Shown piece after piece: positions 9,245 through 17,232 of a stretch of 48,474 nucleotides of DNA. The translations under genes were made by a program, and so were the position numbers. The notes under the pieces are model-generated. The model was given only the letters and a program-made list of their open reading frames with translations. It was not told where the DNA came from and did not search any database. This stretch comes from Halorubrum yunnanense (GTDB lineage: Archaea > Halobacteriota > Halobacteria > Halobacteriales > Haloferacaceae), in the NCBI RefSeq assembly GCF_026586675.1, contig NZ_JAODIX010000030.1, positions 174,203 to 222,676 on the forward strand, given 5' to 3'. How positions within the stretch are numbered: the first letter of the stretch is position 1; each line of letters starts with the position of its first letter.

Positions 9245-10459
9245 ATGAGCACGCAAGCAATCGAGAGCCTCTCAGAGGACACGGTACGACGCATCGCCGA
9301 CGAACGCGACGAGCCCGAGTGGCTCCTCGAGACCCGTCTGAACGCGCTCGCCGCGCTGGAGACGGCCGATCTGCCCGACGTCATCCAGACCCCCGGACGC
9401 CGCTGGACCGACCTGGAGGCCCTCGACTTCGAGGCGCTCGTCGACCCGCTGAACCAGTCCGACGCCACGGAGCGGACGGCCGGCGACGACGAGGTCGTCG
9501 TCCTCCCCTTCACCGAGGCGTTCGACGAGTACGGCGACGTCATCGAGGCGAACTTCGGCTCGGTGCTCGATCCCGAGCACAACTACCTCACGGCCCTGTC
9601 GGTCGCGCTGTTTACCACCGGCACGTTCGTCTACGTCCCCGAGGGCGTCGACGTCGAGGACGTGACGGTCCGCGCGGAGATGAACTCCCGCTCGCTGTTC
9701 AGCCAGACACTCGTCGTCGCCGAGGAGTCGTCGTCAGTGACGATCCTCGAGTCGATCGAGTCGGGCGATAGCGAGGTCGACGGCGACCGGTACTTCTCGA
9801 ACCTCGTCGAGATCGCCGCGGGCGAGAACGCGAACGTCCAGTTCGGCTCGCTCCAGAACCTCGACGACGACTCGTACACCTACTCGCTGAAGCGCGGCGT
9901 GACCGACGCGTACGCGACGGTCGACTGGATCGAGAGCAACTTCGGCTCGAAGCTCACGCGCTCCGATGTCGAGACCGAACTCGAAGGCGACGGCTCCGAG
10001 AGCCAGATCGTCGGGACGTTCTTCGGCACCGAAGACCAGCACTTCGACATCAACGCCCGCATCTGGCACCGCGCCGAGCACACGACGGCCGACCTCGTCA
10101 CGCGCGGGGTGCTCGACGACGTGGCTCGCTCGGTCTACGAGGGTGTTCAGGACGTCGGCGAGGACGCGTGGAACACGTCCAGCTACCAGCGTGAGAACAC
10201 GCTGATGCTGTCGGACGACGCCGAGGCCGACGCGTCGCCGAAGCTGATCATCCACAACCACGACACCGAGGCCTCCCACTCCGCGACAGTCGGGCAGGTC
10301 GACGCCGAGGACCTGTTCTACCTGGAAAGCCGCACGATCGGCCCCCGCACGGCGCGGAACATGCTCGTCGAGGGCTTCTTCGTGCCCGTGTTAGAGGAGA
10401 TCGCGGTCGACGAGTTCCGCGACGACGTCGAGGAGCTCGTTCTCCAGCGGCTCCAGTAA
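9245..10459 (+). CDS. sufD: Fe-S cluster assembly protein SufD
   Basis: 404-aa paralogue of SufB that completes the SufBC2D complex. It keeps the N-terminal EPEWLLETRLNALAALE and the C-terminal beta-helix and helical end (HSATVGQVDAEDLFYLESR, ARNMLVEGFFVPVLEEI). It has fewer cysteines than SufB, as expected for the non-scaffold partner. It starts one base after the sufB stop. The gene ends 116 bases before the mini-ORF and ferritin-like gene, which have their own TATA-like box at about 10543-10550, so the operon probably stops here. Confidence 0.96.
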   Translation: MSTQAIESLSEDTVRRIADERDEPEWLLETRLNALAALETADLPDVIQTPGRRWTDLEALDFEALVDPLNQSDATERTAGDDEVVVLPFTEAFDEYGDVIEANFGSVLDPEHNYLTALSVALFTTGTFVYVPEGVDVEDVTVRAEMNSRSLFSQTLVVAEESSSVTILESIESGDSEVDGDRYFSNLVEIAAGENANVQFGSLQNLDDDSYTYSLKRGVTDAYATVDWIESNFGSKLTRSDVETELEGDGSESQIVGTFFGTEDQHFDINARIWHRAEHTTADLVTRGVLDDVARSVYEGVQDVGEDAWNTSSYQRENTLMLSDDAEADASPKLIIHNHDTEASHSATVGQVDAEDLFYLESRTIGPRTARNMLVEGFFVPVLEEIAVDEFRDDVEELVLQRLQ

Positions 10460-10575
10460 GCGGCGGCGTCGAGTCCGCTTCGGAGGGCTGACCGTCGGAT
10501 CTCTCGTTTCTCCGCGGCGACGAGTCCCGGCTGGAGGGGAACTTCTTAAGTCGGACTACGCCCGAGTGCGACTGT

Positions 10576-10617
10576 ATGCGAACGGGCGTATCGAGCGGTG
10601 ACGGGTGGTGGCCGTGA
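10576..10617 (+). CDS. Possible leaderless 13-aa leader ORF before the ferritin-like gene
   Basis: ATG at 10576, 13 codons (MRTGVSSGDGWWP), TGA at 10615-10617. A TATA-like cttaag (10545-10550) lies about 28 bases upstream, the distance seen at leaderless genes in this window. The TGA overlaps a GTG at 10614 (GTGA), the start I chose for the ferritin-like gene. Seen: the ATG, the spacing and the overlap. Inferred: that it is translated and couples translation to the downstream cistron. It could be chance. Confidence 0.4.
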   Translation: MRTGVSSGDGWWP

Positions 10618-11099
10618 GCGTGAGCCAGCGGATCGGCTCCGACGACCAGCTCGCTCGGCTGTTACAGATCGGGATCGTGTTAGAGGAGGTAGTCGAGGCG
10701 CGAGCCCATCACCACTACCGGGGCGTCGACGCCGAACTCGACGCCGAGATCGAGGCGCTGCTCGCGGACGCGGCCGAGGAGTCGGCCGACCACCGCGAGC
10801 GGTTGGAGTCTCTCATCGCCGGGCTCGGGGTCGACAGCGTCCCCTTCGACGAGATCGAGTCGCTGGTCGACGCCCGCTACGGGCGGACCAAGCCCGAGGA
10901 CTTCGATGGGATCTTGTACGACCAGCTGTGTAACGAGGAGACGGCCTACAAGTTCTACGACGACCTCGTCGAGGCCATTGAGGCGTCGGACGCGGAGTTT
11001 TCGGTCGACCGAGAGCGCCTCCTGGAGACGTTGCGGACGATCCGCGAGGAGGAGGCCGAGGGCGTCAGCGAGGTCACGGAAGTCATGGAGCGACGATGA
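10614..11099 (+). CDS. Ferritin-like (four-helix) protein
   Basis: About 161 aa, all-helical and acidic. Regularly spaced carboxylate/His clusters typical of ferritin-like diiron proteins are visible: LEEVVEARAHHHY, AAEESADHRERL, NEETAYKFYDDL and IREEEAEGVSEV, one per predicted helix. This suggests a metal-binding ferritin/rubrerythrin-type bundle, although I cannot name the subfamily. There is no ATG start. Candidate GTGs are at 10605, 10608, 10614 and 10620; 10614 is favoured because it forms a GTGA overlap with the upstream mini-ORF. Position between sufBCD and a DtxR-family regulator supports a role in iron handling (inference). Its stop overlaps another ATG (ATGA, 11096-11099). Confidence 0.75.
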   Translation: MSVSQRIGSDDQLARLLQIGIVLEEVVEARAHHHYRGVDAELDAEIEALLADAAEESADHRERLESLIAGLGVDSVPFDEIESLVDARYGRTKPEDFDGILYDQLCNEETAYKFYDDLVEAIEASDAEFSVDRERLLETLRTIREEEAEGVSEVTEVMERR

Positions 11100-11146
11100 A
11101 CCGGCGTATCGAGCCGACGACGAGACCCGACGGAGGAGAGCCGTGA
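11096..11146 (+). CDS. Possible 16-aa bridging ORF between ferritin-like and DtxR genes
   Basis: ATG at 11096 overlaps the stop of the ferritin-like gene (ATGA). It runs 16 codons (MNRRIEPTTRPDGGEP) and its TGA (11144-11146) overlaps the regulator's GTG (11143-11145). It therefore tiles the gap exactly, which is suggestive of coupled translation. However, the regulator also has a good Shine-Dalgarno sequence, so this ORF may not be needed. Low confidence that a peptide is made. Confidence 0.3.
   Translation: MNRRIEPTTRPDGGEP
11132..11140 (+). promoter_or_regulatory. Shine-Dalgarno of the DtxR-family regulator
   Basis: GGAGGAGA directly upstream of the GTG at 11143, complementary to the 3' end of 16S rRNA. 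It decides the GTG start of an internal operon gene, which is notable in a genome where most starts lack such a sequence. Confidence 0.65.
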
Positions 11147-11580
11147 ACACCGCAGACCAGTACCTCAAGACGATATACGTCGTACAGGAGCAGGAGGACG
11201 GCCCGGCCTCAACGGGATCGATAGCCGACGCCCTCGACGTGAGCCCGGCGAGCGCGAACGAGATGATCGGCAAGCTGGAGGAGCGCGGGCTCGCCGAACA
11301 CGAGAAGTACAAGGGGGTCCGGCTTACCGACGACGGGATCATTCGGGCGCGGGACGCGCTCCAGACGTACTGTATCATCGAGCGCTTCCTCGCGAACGTG
11401 CTCGGCGTCGAGGAGTTCCGCGAGGAGGCCCGCGAGCTGGAGGCCGTCATCGACGACACCGTCGCCGACCGACTCGACACGATCATCGACCGGCAGCCGG
11501 AGTGTCCGGACTGCTTCGACCCCGAGACCGACGCCTGCGCGTGCCTGGAAGTCGCGATGGCGCCGGTCGAGTCGGAGTAA
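11143..11580 (+). CDS. DtxR/MntR-family metal-dependent repressor, atypical ligands
   Basis: 145 aa. The N-terminal winged helix (residues 1-65: STGSIADALDVSPASANEMIGKLEERG, here split as STGSIADALDVS and PASANEMIGKLEERG, then EKYKGVRLTDDG) is clearly DtxR/SirR type. The dimerisation domain follows (about 70-115). Aligned by eye with MntR/DtxR, the usual metal-ligand histidines are missing: the RRH position is TYC (75-77) and LEH is LEA (99-101). Instead there are cysteines C77, C121, C124, C132 and C134, the last four in a CxxC-x7-CxC cluster near the C-terminus. There is no SH3-like third domain. Such regulators repress iron or manganese genes when metal-bound. The five palindromes at 20-30 kb are plausible targets, but that link is inference. 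It is downstream of a ferritin-like gene and sufBCD. Confidence 0.88.
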   Translation: MNTADQYLKTIYVVQEQEDGPASTGSIADALDVSPASANEMIGKLEERGLAEHEKYKGVRLTDDGIIRARDALQTYCIIERFLANVLGVEEFREEARELEAVIDDTVADRLDTIIDRQPECPDCFDPETDACACLEVAMAPVESE

Positions 11581-11647
11581 AACGGCCCGTCGAATCGATC
11601 AGACGAGAGTTCGTAACGCAAAGAAGTGGATTTATTACAGACAGTTC

Positions 11648-11663
11648 TATAAGCTAGCTTATA
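11648..11663. promoter_or_regulatory. Perfect 16-bp palindrome, probable operator
   Basis: TATAAGCTAGCTTATA reads the same on both strands. It ends 4 bases before the ATG at 11668 and lies downstream of a TATA-like ggatttattac (about 11628-11638), so it covers the expected transcription start of the cassette 11668-12716. A repressor site is the natural reading; it differs from the TTTAGG-type iron boxes. Confidence 0.5.
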
Positions 11664-11667
11664 TCGG

Positions 11668-12210
11668 ATGCAAGCGAGGTATCGTATCGTCATTATTGGT
11701 CTGTTGCTCATCGCGACGTGTGGGGTAAACGCGCAGTACGCCGCGACGGATTTCCGACCGTATCCGAACGCAGACGAGGTAATTGCGGACCAGGCTCAGT
11801 ACGACGGCAGAGAGGTGCTCATTTTCGCAGAGGTGGAGACGGTCGGCGGAGAGCGGGGAGAGGTCGTCGTGGAGATTCGGGACACGACGGTCGTCGGCGT
11901 GAGTTTCGATGGGTTCGTTCCCGAACCGGACAAAGTAGAGAAGACACATGAGATAACAGTCCGAACGCCGACTCAATCAGGGGTTTCAGGTCTCGAGAGA
12001 GGGGCATCGATCCAAGCGTACGGAACTATAACACAGGGTTCGACCGTGCTTATCGCAGAGCGAGTGGTCGCCGATTACAAGAACAGAGAGGACTGGCTGT
12101 ACGTACTCTCGACATCACTCTTCGGCGCACTGCTCGCTATCGTCCACTTCTTCCGGTACTGGTCTCCCGACTGGCGGGCGTTCCGGTTTGAGAAACGAGG
12201 TGAGCCCTGA
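11668..12210 (+). CDS. Membrane-anchored protein, OB-fold-like extracellular domain (unknown)
   Basis: 180 aa. N-terminal hydrophobic helix (IVIIGLLLIATCGVNAQ, residues 7-23, possible signal anchor). The middle domain (30-140) is rich in beta strands (REVLIFAEVETV, GEVVVEIRDTTVVGV, GASIQAYGTIT, STVLIAERVV), suggestive of a nucleic-acid-binding-like OB fold as in NfeD/CcmE-like proteins. A second TM segment (LYVLSTSLFGALLAIVHFF) is near the C-terminus, followed by a basic tail. I do not recognise the family. The gene is coupled to the next by a one-base overlap (TGATG). It is visibly less GC-rich than its neighbours, which hints at acquisition. Confidence 0.7.
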   Translation: MQARYRIVIIGLLLIATCGVNAQYAATDFRPYPNADEVIADQAQYDGREVLIFAEVETVGGERGEVVVEIRDTTVVGVSFDGFVPEPDKVEKTHEITVRTPTQSGVSGLERGASIQAYGTITQGSTVLIAERVVADYKNREDWLYVLSTSLFGALLAIVHFFRYWSPDWRAFRFEKRGEP

Positions 12211-12716
12211 TGGCTGAGTGGGTCACACACGTGCTCTTCGGGTACGTTCTATTCACGGTCATGAGTTGGTTTACCGGATGGATCGATCAGCGATGGATTG
12301 CAGTTGCGATGATCGGGTCGATCCTCCCGGATCTCAACCGAATTGAACTAATCGCCTCAGATGAGCTTCTGACGTACCTCGTCGGGGTCCCCTTTGCGTG
12401 GTGGGGTATTCACACGGTCGGTGGCGTGATACTGCTGTCAGGGATCGGTGCATTCCTGTTGGGGACGGGCTCTCAGCGGTGGCGCGCCTTTCTGTCGCTT
12501 CTGGGTGGCGCGCTCTCACACATGGTGATTGATCTACCGCAGCGATACGCCGACGGGTATATGATTTCGAGTTCATACGCGTTCCCGGTCCCCTTCCCGC
12601 GTTTGCCAACGCCGGGATGGTATGTCTCGTCGGACCGCTGGGTCGTCCTCGTCGCGATCTGTGTCGCGTTCGTCGTGTTCGTCTCGGACAGATATCGGGA
12701 GACGCTTGCGAGGTGA
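12210..12716 (+). CDS. YdjM/DUF457-like membrane metal-dependent hydrolase
   Basis: 168 aa with four or five membrane segments. The conserved pattern of the LexA-binding/inner-membrane putative hydrolase family is visible: an N-terminal H (WVTHVLFGYVLF), GSILPDLNRIE with an Asp at the end of a helix, WWGIHTVGGVIL, and LGGALSHMVIDLPQR (H and D). These His/Asp residues are thought to bind metal. Substrate unknown. It overlaps the preceding gene by one base and shares its lower GC, so the two form a cassette, probably controlled by the palindrome at 11648. The 164 bases to the next gene hold nothing I recognise. Confidence 0.72.
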   Translation: MAEWVTHVLFGYVLFTVMSWFTGWIDQRWIAVAMIGSILPDLNRIELIASDELLTYLVGVPFAWWGIHTVGGVILLSGIGAFLLGTGSQRWRAFLSLLGGALSHMVIDLPQRYADGYMISSSYAFPVPFPRLPTPGWYVSSDRWVVLVAICVAFVVFVSDRYRETLAR

Positions 12717-12880
12717 GACGCCGGAGACGCCCGTTATGAATTACATCTGCCAACCAACGGGCTCACACACCAAAGTGACGATTGCATGCCGAGGTCGGGC
12801 CCGGTATACAGTAGGCCGGCCGTTCTGACATCCGGTTGTCAACAGCGTTGGTAACGGACGTGTAGGGCGTCCGCGTCGCC

Positions 12881-14131
12881 TTATACGCCCGTCGAGTACC
12901 GTAAGATACCCGCGATGCCGCCGAACGCGTCCATCAGCTGCTCGCCCTTCTCGAAGTCCGTGGAGATGAACTTCGTGTCCGTCCCGCGCTGCTCGGCGAT
13001 GTTCATCAGGTGTTCGATGACGTCGTCGCGCTCGTCGACGTCGGCCGCCTCGCCGCACTCGGCGCACTCGTGGTCCGGGGTCGAGTGCCGCGAGTCGATC
13101 ACCTCGTACTCCTCGTGGCCGTTCGGACACTCGTAGACGACGACGTCGGAGCGGAGGTCCTCGGAGATGAGCAGTCGGTCCACCGAGCCCATGATCAGGT
13201 TCCGGCGGGTCTGCTCGAACCCGTACGTCGCCTCCTCGCCGGTGTTGAGCTTCTCGAAGAACTCGTCCATGTGCCGTTTGTCCTCGACGATCTCCTGGTC
13301 GGCGAGCGCTTCGCTGGCGTTGTCGACGAGGTCCTTCAGCCCGGACTCGTCGGTGTAGGCCACGTCGAACTTGCCGAGCACCTTGTCCCGGAGCTCGTGG
13401 TGGAGGTAGTCGCCGTCGAGGAACTCGTCTTTCGTCGGGGAGGGGCCGCCGACGAGGATGCCGTCGAGCTCGTGGCGCTTGTCGACGAACAGGTCGTCGG
13501 CCATCCCCGCGACTTCCTGATAGAAGTTGTCGATCGCTTCGAGGCGGAGGCGGGCGAACCGCTGTGCGGACTGGCCCCCCTTCCGCTGTTTGCCGGGGAC
13601 GAGCGAGGAGGCAGACTTGACGGGCTCGACTCGCTTGCCCTTCAGCCAGCCGACGTTGGCCTCGCGGCGGTCGAGGACGATGAGCCCGAACAGCCCGCTG
13701 TCCTCCAGCATGTGTTCGAGCGGCTCGGTGAGGAACGCGGAGTCGCAGTGGTAGCGGAACGACTCGATGGGCTGCGGGGGCGACTCCAGGGTTCGGGTGA
13801 CCATGTCGGTCTGACCGCCGCCGGCGTCGATCGCCCCGGAGAAGATGACGATCCCGTTCTCGGGCGGGTAGGTGTCGTAGTACCGGAGCCGGTCTTTGAT
13901 CGAGGTGAGCGCGTCCTGAACGGCCGTCCGGGTCTGCTTGGACTTGATGTTGGACGCCTCGCTGTGCTCCTGCGTGACGTGGGCGACCACGTCGGAGACC
14001 TGCCGATCCTCGGGGATGTAGATGGTGACGAGCTGCGTGCCGGAGCCCTCGAAGTCGCGGAGCTCCTCGATGACCTTGCGGAACTCGTACTTCCGCCGGT
14101 CCTCGCTCGCCGCTTGGGCGTCGCTACTCAT
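12881..14131 (-). CDS. prf1: Peptide chain release factor aRF1
   Basis: 416-aa archaeal class-I release factor that recognises all three stop codons and triggers peptide release on the ribosome. The codon-reading NIKS motif is at 61-64 and the catalytic GGQ at 185-187 (GKQRKGGQSAQRF). The C-terminal domain has zinc-binding cysteines (YECPNGHEEYEV, HECAECGEAADV). Length and domain order fit the family. ATG at 14131. Next on the same strand upstream is a small glutaredoxin-like gene 102 bases away. Confidence 0.97.
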   Translation of the reverse strand: MSSDAQAASEDRRKYEFRKVIEELRDFEGSGTQLVTIYIPEDRQVSDVVAHVTQEHSEASNIKSKQTRTAVQDALTSIKDRLRYYDTYPPENGIVIFSGAIDAGGGQTDMVTRTLESPPQPIESFRYHCDSAFLTEPLEHMLEDSGLFGLIVLDRREANVGWLKGKRVEPVKSASSLVPGKQRKGGQSAQRFARLRLEAIDNFYQEVAGMADDLFVDKRHELDGILVGGPSPTKDEFLDGDYLHHELRDKVLGKFDVAYTDESGLKDLVDNASEALADQEIVEDKRHMDEFFEKLNTGEEATYGFEQTRRNLIMGSVDRLLISEDLRSDVVVYECPNGHEEYEVIDSRHSTPDHECAECGEAADVDERDDVIEHLMNIAEQRGTDTKFISTDFEKGEQLMDAFGGIAGILRYSTGV

Positions 14132-14233
14132 TATCCGAACTACGGCGGCGTGCGTGTAAGTAAGCTTTGACCTGACGGGGCGACCCGTCTCGGCCGCGGG
14201 GGCGACCGGCCGTCGGTCGGGGAACCGTCGCGG

Positions 14234-14494
14234 TCAGGCGTAGTACTCGTCGAGGTAGGCGACGATCCGGTCGCTGTCGTACATCGTGACGCCGCGGTCC
14301 GTATCGACCAGGTACGGGATCTGATCCTCGCCGTCCGCGGTGAGCCGGTCATGAGTCACCTCATTGGTCACGTCGCCGCCGACGTTGCCGGGGAGCCGCG
14401 GGTTGTGCGTGACGTAGGAGGCGCCGAGCTCGGAGAGCTTCTCGCGGACCGTCGCGCTGTGCGGGCAGCCTTCCGACTGGTAGAGTTCCAACAT
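14234..14494 (-). CDS. Glutaredoxin / GST N-terminal-like thioredoxin-fold protein
   Basis: 86 aa, one thioredoxin-fold domain. The active-site region is SEGCPHSATVREKL, a CPHS monothiol-type motif with Cys10. The cis-proline segment is DQIPYLVDTDRG (QIPYL), followed by MYDSDRIVAYLDEYY, the usual C-terminal helix. It probably uses a small thiol (gamma-glutamylcysteine in haloarchaea, established for the group) or glutaredoxin-like chemistry; its substrate is unknown. The start follows an AT-rich leader at 14495-14510. Confidence 0.85.
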   Translation of the reverse strand: MLELYQSEGCPHSATVREKLSELGASYVTHNPRLPGNVGGDVTNEVTHDRLTADGEDQIPYLVDTDRGVTMYDSDRIVAYLDEYYA

Positions 14495-14571
14495 GGCATT
14501 TTTTCATGGGATGTTCGAGACAAAATCAGTTGCGCTGACTCCCGCGTCGCCGGAACAGAGGCGGCGGTACC

Positions 14572-16380
14572 CTACATCGACTCGGGCGCCTCGACCCCGA
14601 GCACGTCGAGCGCGTTCGCCATCGTGTGCTTCGCGGCCGCGACGAGCGCGACGCGGGCGGCCCGCAGCTCCTCGTCGTCGGCGGTCACGACCGGACACTC
14701 CCGGTAGAAGGCGTTGTACGCGTCGGCGAACTCCCGGGTGAACGTCGCGATCGTGTGCGGCTCCAGGTCGTCGGCGGCGGTCTCGATGACGGCGGGGAAG
14801 CGGGCGACCTCGCGGAGGAGCTCGCGCGCCGCCTCGGTCTCGAAGACCGCCCCGTCGACGTCGAGGGCGTCGACGTCGACGACTCCGTCCGCGTCCGCCG
14901 TGACGCCCGGCACCTCCACGCCGGCGGCGGCGGCCTCGGAGAGGATGCCGGCGCAGCGCGCGTGGACGTACTGGACGAAGGGGGCCGACTGGGCCTCGAA
15001 GTCGAGCGCGTCCTCCCACTCGAAGGTGATCGCCTTCGCGGGCTGCTTCGAGACGATGTCGTACCGGACCGCGCCGATGCCGACCTGATGGGCGATGCGC
15101 TCGACGTCCTCGGCGGTGAGGTCGTCGTCGCGGATCCGGTCGTCCATCCGGCTCTCGACCGCCTCGCGGGCACGGTCGATCGCCTCGTCGAGCAGGTCGT
15201 CGAGCATCACGCCGGTCCCCCGCCGGGTGGACATCTTCCCGTCGGGGAGGTTCACGTACGAGTAGATGACGTGGCCGAGCCGGTCGGTGTCGTTGCCGAG
15301 CAGCTCCAGGGTCGCGCCGAGCTGGTCGGCCTGCAGCTTGTGGTCCTCGCCGAGGACGGTAACGGCGCGGTCGTAGTTCGCGAACTTCCACTCGTGGTGG
15401 GCCAGGTCGCGGGTGGTGTAGAGGCTGGTGTCGTCCGAGCGCAGGAAGACGAGGTTCTTCTCTATCCCCCACTCGTCGAGCTCCAGCTGCCAAGCGTCCT
15501 CCTCGTAGACGGCCTGGTCAGTCTCCTTGAGCCGCGCGGCGACCTCGTCGGTGGAGGCGTCGCGCATGAACCGCGTCTCCTTGACGAACTCGTCGAACTC
15601 GGCGGGGAGCCGCGCGAGGCACTCCTTCATCCCGCCGAGGACGGTGTCGACGACCTCGCCGACGCGCTCGTACGTCTCCTCGTCGCCGGCCTCGAGCCCC
15701 TGCAGGATCGCGGAAATCCCCTCCTCCGCGGCGTCGACCTCGGCGGGGTCGGCCTCCTCTAAGAAGGCGTTCCCCTTCCGGTAGTAGCGCACGAGGTCGT
15801 ACTCGGCGCGATCGCGAGCGGGGTCGGTGTCGAGGTCAGACTCGTCGAACCGCTCGTACGCCCACGTGAACACCGCCATCTGGCGGCCCGCGTCGTTGAC
15901 GTAGTAGTGGCGGTCGACGTCGTAGCCCGCGTACTCCATGAGGTTCGCGACCGCGTCGCCGACAATCGGGTTGCGCGCGCGGCCGACGTGGACCGGGCCG
16001 GTCGGGTTCGCGCTCGTGTGCTCGACGACGACTGAGGCGTCGCGGTCGGGGAGCGTGCCGTAGTCGGGGTCGGCGGCGGCCGCGTCAAGCGTGTCGGCGA
16101 GGTAGCGCTCGCCGGCGTGGAAGTTAACGTACGGCCCGGCGGTGTCGACGGCGGCGAGGTAGTCGTAGCCCGCGACATCGACGGCCTCCGCGACGTCCGC
16201 GGCCACGCTCGGCGGGGCGGCGCCGACCTCGCCCGCGAGGCGGAAGGCGACGCTGGAGGCGAGCGTCGCGTCCATGTCGTCGGGCGGGCGTTCGATGCCG
16301 AGGTCGTCGGTCGGGAGGTCGAGCGACGCGAGCGCGTCGCCGAGCGCGTCGGCCACCTCCGACCGGAACTGTCTGAACAT
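14572..16380 (-). CDS. argS: Arginyl-tRNA synthetase
   Basis: 602-aa class I aminoacyl-tRNA synthetase that charges tRNA-Arg. The N-terminal additional domain (1-110) has the tRNA D-loop-binding character, the HIGH-type motif is in [14 protein letters not shown] (near residue 130), the KMSK-type loop is DGKMSTRRG, and the C-terminal anticodon-binding helices (about 480-602) end in [12 protein letters not shown]. The length is normal. The ATG at 16380 is preceded by a short AT-containing leader. It is followed 77 bases downstream by the glutaredoxin-like gene. Confidence 0.97.
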   Translation of the reverse strand: MFRQFRSEVADALGDALASLDLPTDDLGIERPPDDMDATLASSVAFRLAGEVGAAPPSVAADVAEAVDVAGYDYLAAVDTAGPYVNFHAGERYLADTLDAAAADPDYGTLPDRDASVVVEHTSANPTGPVHVGRARNPIVGDAVANLMEYAGYDVDRHYYVNDAGRQMAVFTWAYERFDESDLDTDPARDRAEYDLVRYYRKGNAFLEEADPAEVDAAEEGISAILQGLEAGDEETYERVGEVVDTVLGGMKECLARLPAEFDEFVKETRFMRDASTDEVAARLKETDQAVYEEDAWQLELDEWGIEKNLVFLRSDDTSLYTTRDLAHHEWKFANYDRAVTVLGEDHKLQADQLGATLELLGNDTDRLGHVIYSYVNLPDGKMSTRRGTGVMLDDLLDEAIDRAREAVESRMDDRIRDDDLTAEDVERIAHQVGIGAVRYDIVSKQPAKAITFEWEDALDFEAQSAPFVQYVHARCAGILSEAAAAGVEVPGVTADADGVVDVDALDVDGAVFETEAARELLREVARFPAVIETAADDLEPHTIATFTREFADAYNAFYRECPVVTADDEELRAARVALVAAAKHTMANALDVLGVEAPESM

Positions 16381-16401
16381 ACCGTCCGTTCGACGGGGGA
16401 G

Positions 16402-17175
16402 TTAAAAGGGCCTTCCGAAGCGGCGCGCGAGAGGATCAGTCGCCCGAAGCGAAGCGAAGGACGGCCGACGCGGCGGGGGGTCGAAGATGTTCAGCGAACC
16501 GGCACCGGTATATAAATGAGCCGCGGGGCGCAGCCGTTCATCGTGTCGCGCTAACTGACGGTGTCTCTGTTCGTCGCACTGACGATAGGTCGTTCCGTCC
16601 GACAGGGCTCGTAATCGCTTTCGAGCGGATTCGGTGCCGAAACTGAGGGGAGCGGAGTCGTACGCGTCGTCGCCGAGGTCTGCGAGTCGTGGCACCGCTT
16701 CGTTCTCGATACGCAGTGCGTCCGGGGCGGCCAGACGAGCCGCCGGATCCGAAGGTGGTGTGGCGGAGGGTGTCGGCTCGGTCGGCCGTCCGCTCGGAAC
16801 GGACGCGTAGGCGACTCCGGCGCGAGTGAGAGCGCGCCGAACCGCACGGTCACGCTGGCGGGCCAGTCGCGAGTGGTCCCTGTTCCACACGATCCGTTCA
16901 GCGCCGACGGTCTCGGCGATGTGACCGACGACGTCGGTCGGATCTCCGCGCTGTATCACGAGGTCGCTACCGCGGTCCCGGTACCAGTCTCGAAGCGCGC
17001 GCAGCGAGCCGAGCATGAACGCGACGCCCAATCCATTGGCACGCGACAAGATAGCATCGTCCAGCACGAACAGCGAAACGACACGGCAACCCTCTCGCTC
17101 GGCAGCGGTGAGGGCGGCCGAAAGCGCCGGATTCGGATGGGGACGAAGGTTGCGACGATGCCAGTGCAACTGCAT
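16402..17175 (-). pseudogene. Decayed DNA photolyase (N-terminal domain and fragments)
   Basis: The frame is open for 257 aa, but only pieces of a class I cryptochrome/photolyase remain. Residues 1-125 are a good antenna domain (LHWHRRNLRPHPNPAL, VVSLFVLDDAIL, RALRDWYRDRGSDLVIQRGD, ERIVWNRDHSRLARQRD). The stretch that should follow is replaced by a proline-rich sequence. The linker region is recognisable (ENEAVPRLADLGDD, ESARKRLRALSDGTTY, ERLRPAAHLYTGAGS), and then the FAD-binding domain of some 200 residues is absent. It therefore cannot bind FAD or repair DNA. Internal deletion plus 3' truncation fits a pseudogene. Base composition is lower in GC than the flanks. Confidence 0.75.
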
Positions 17176-17232
17176 ATACGCCCACAGGGGCGCTCGCGTA
17201 AGAAGGGTTATGGGGCGCCTCGGCGGAAGCCT

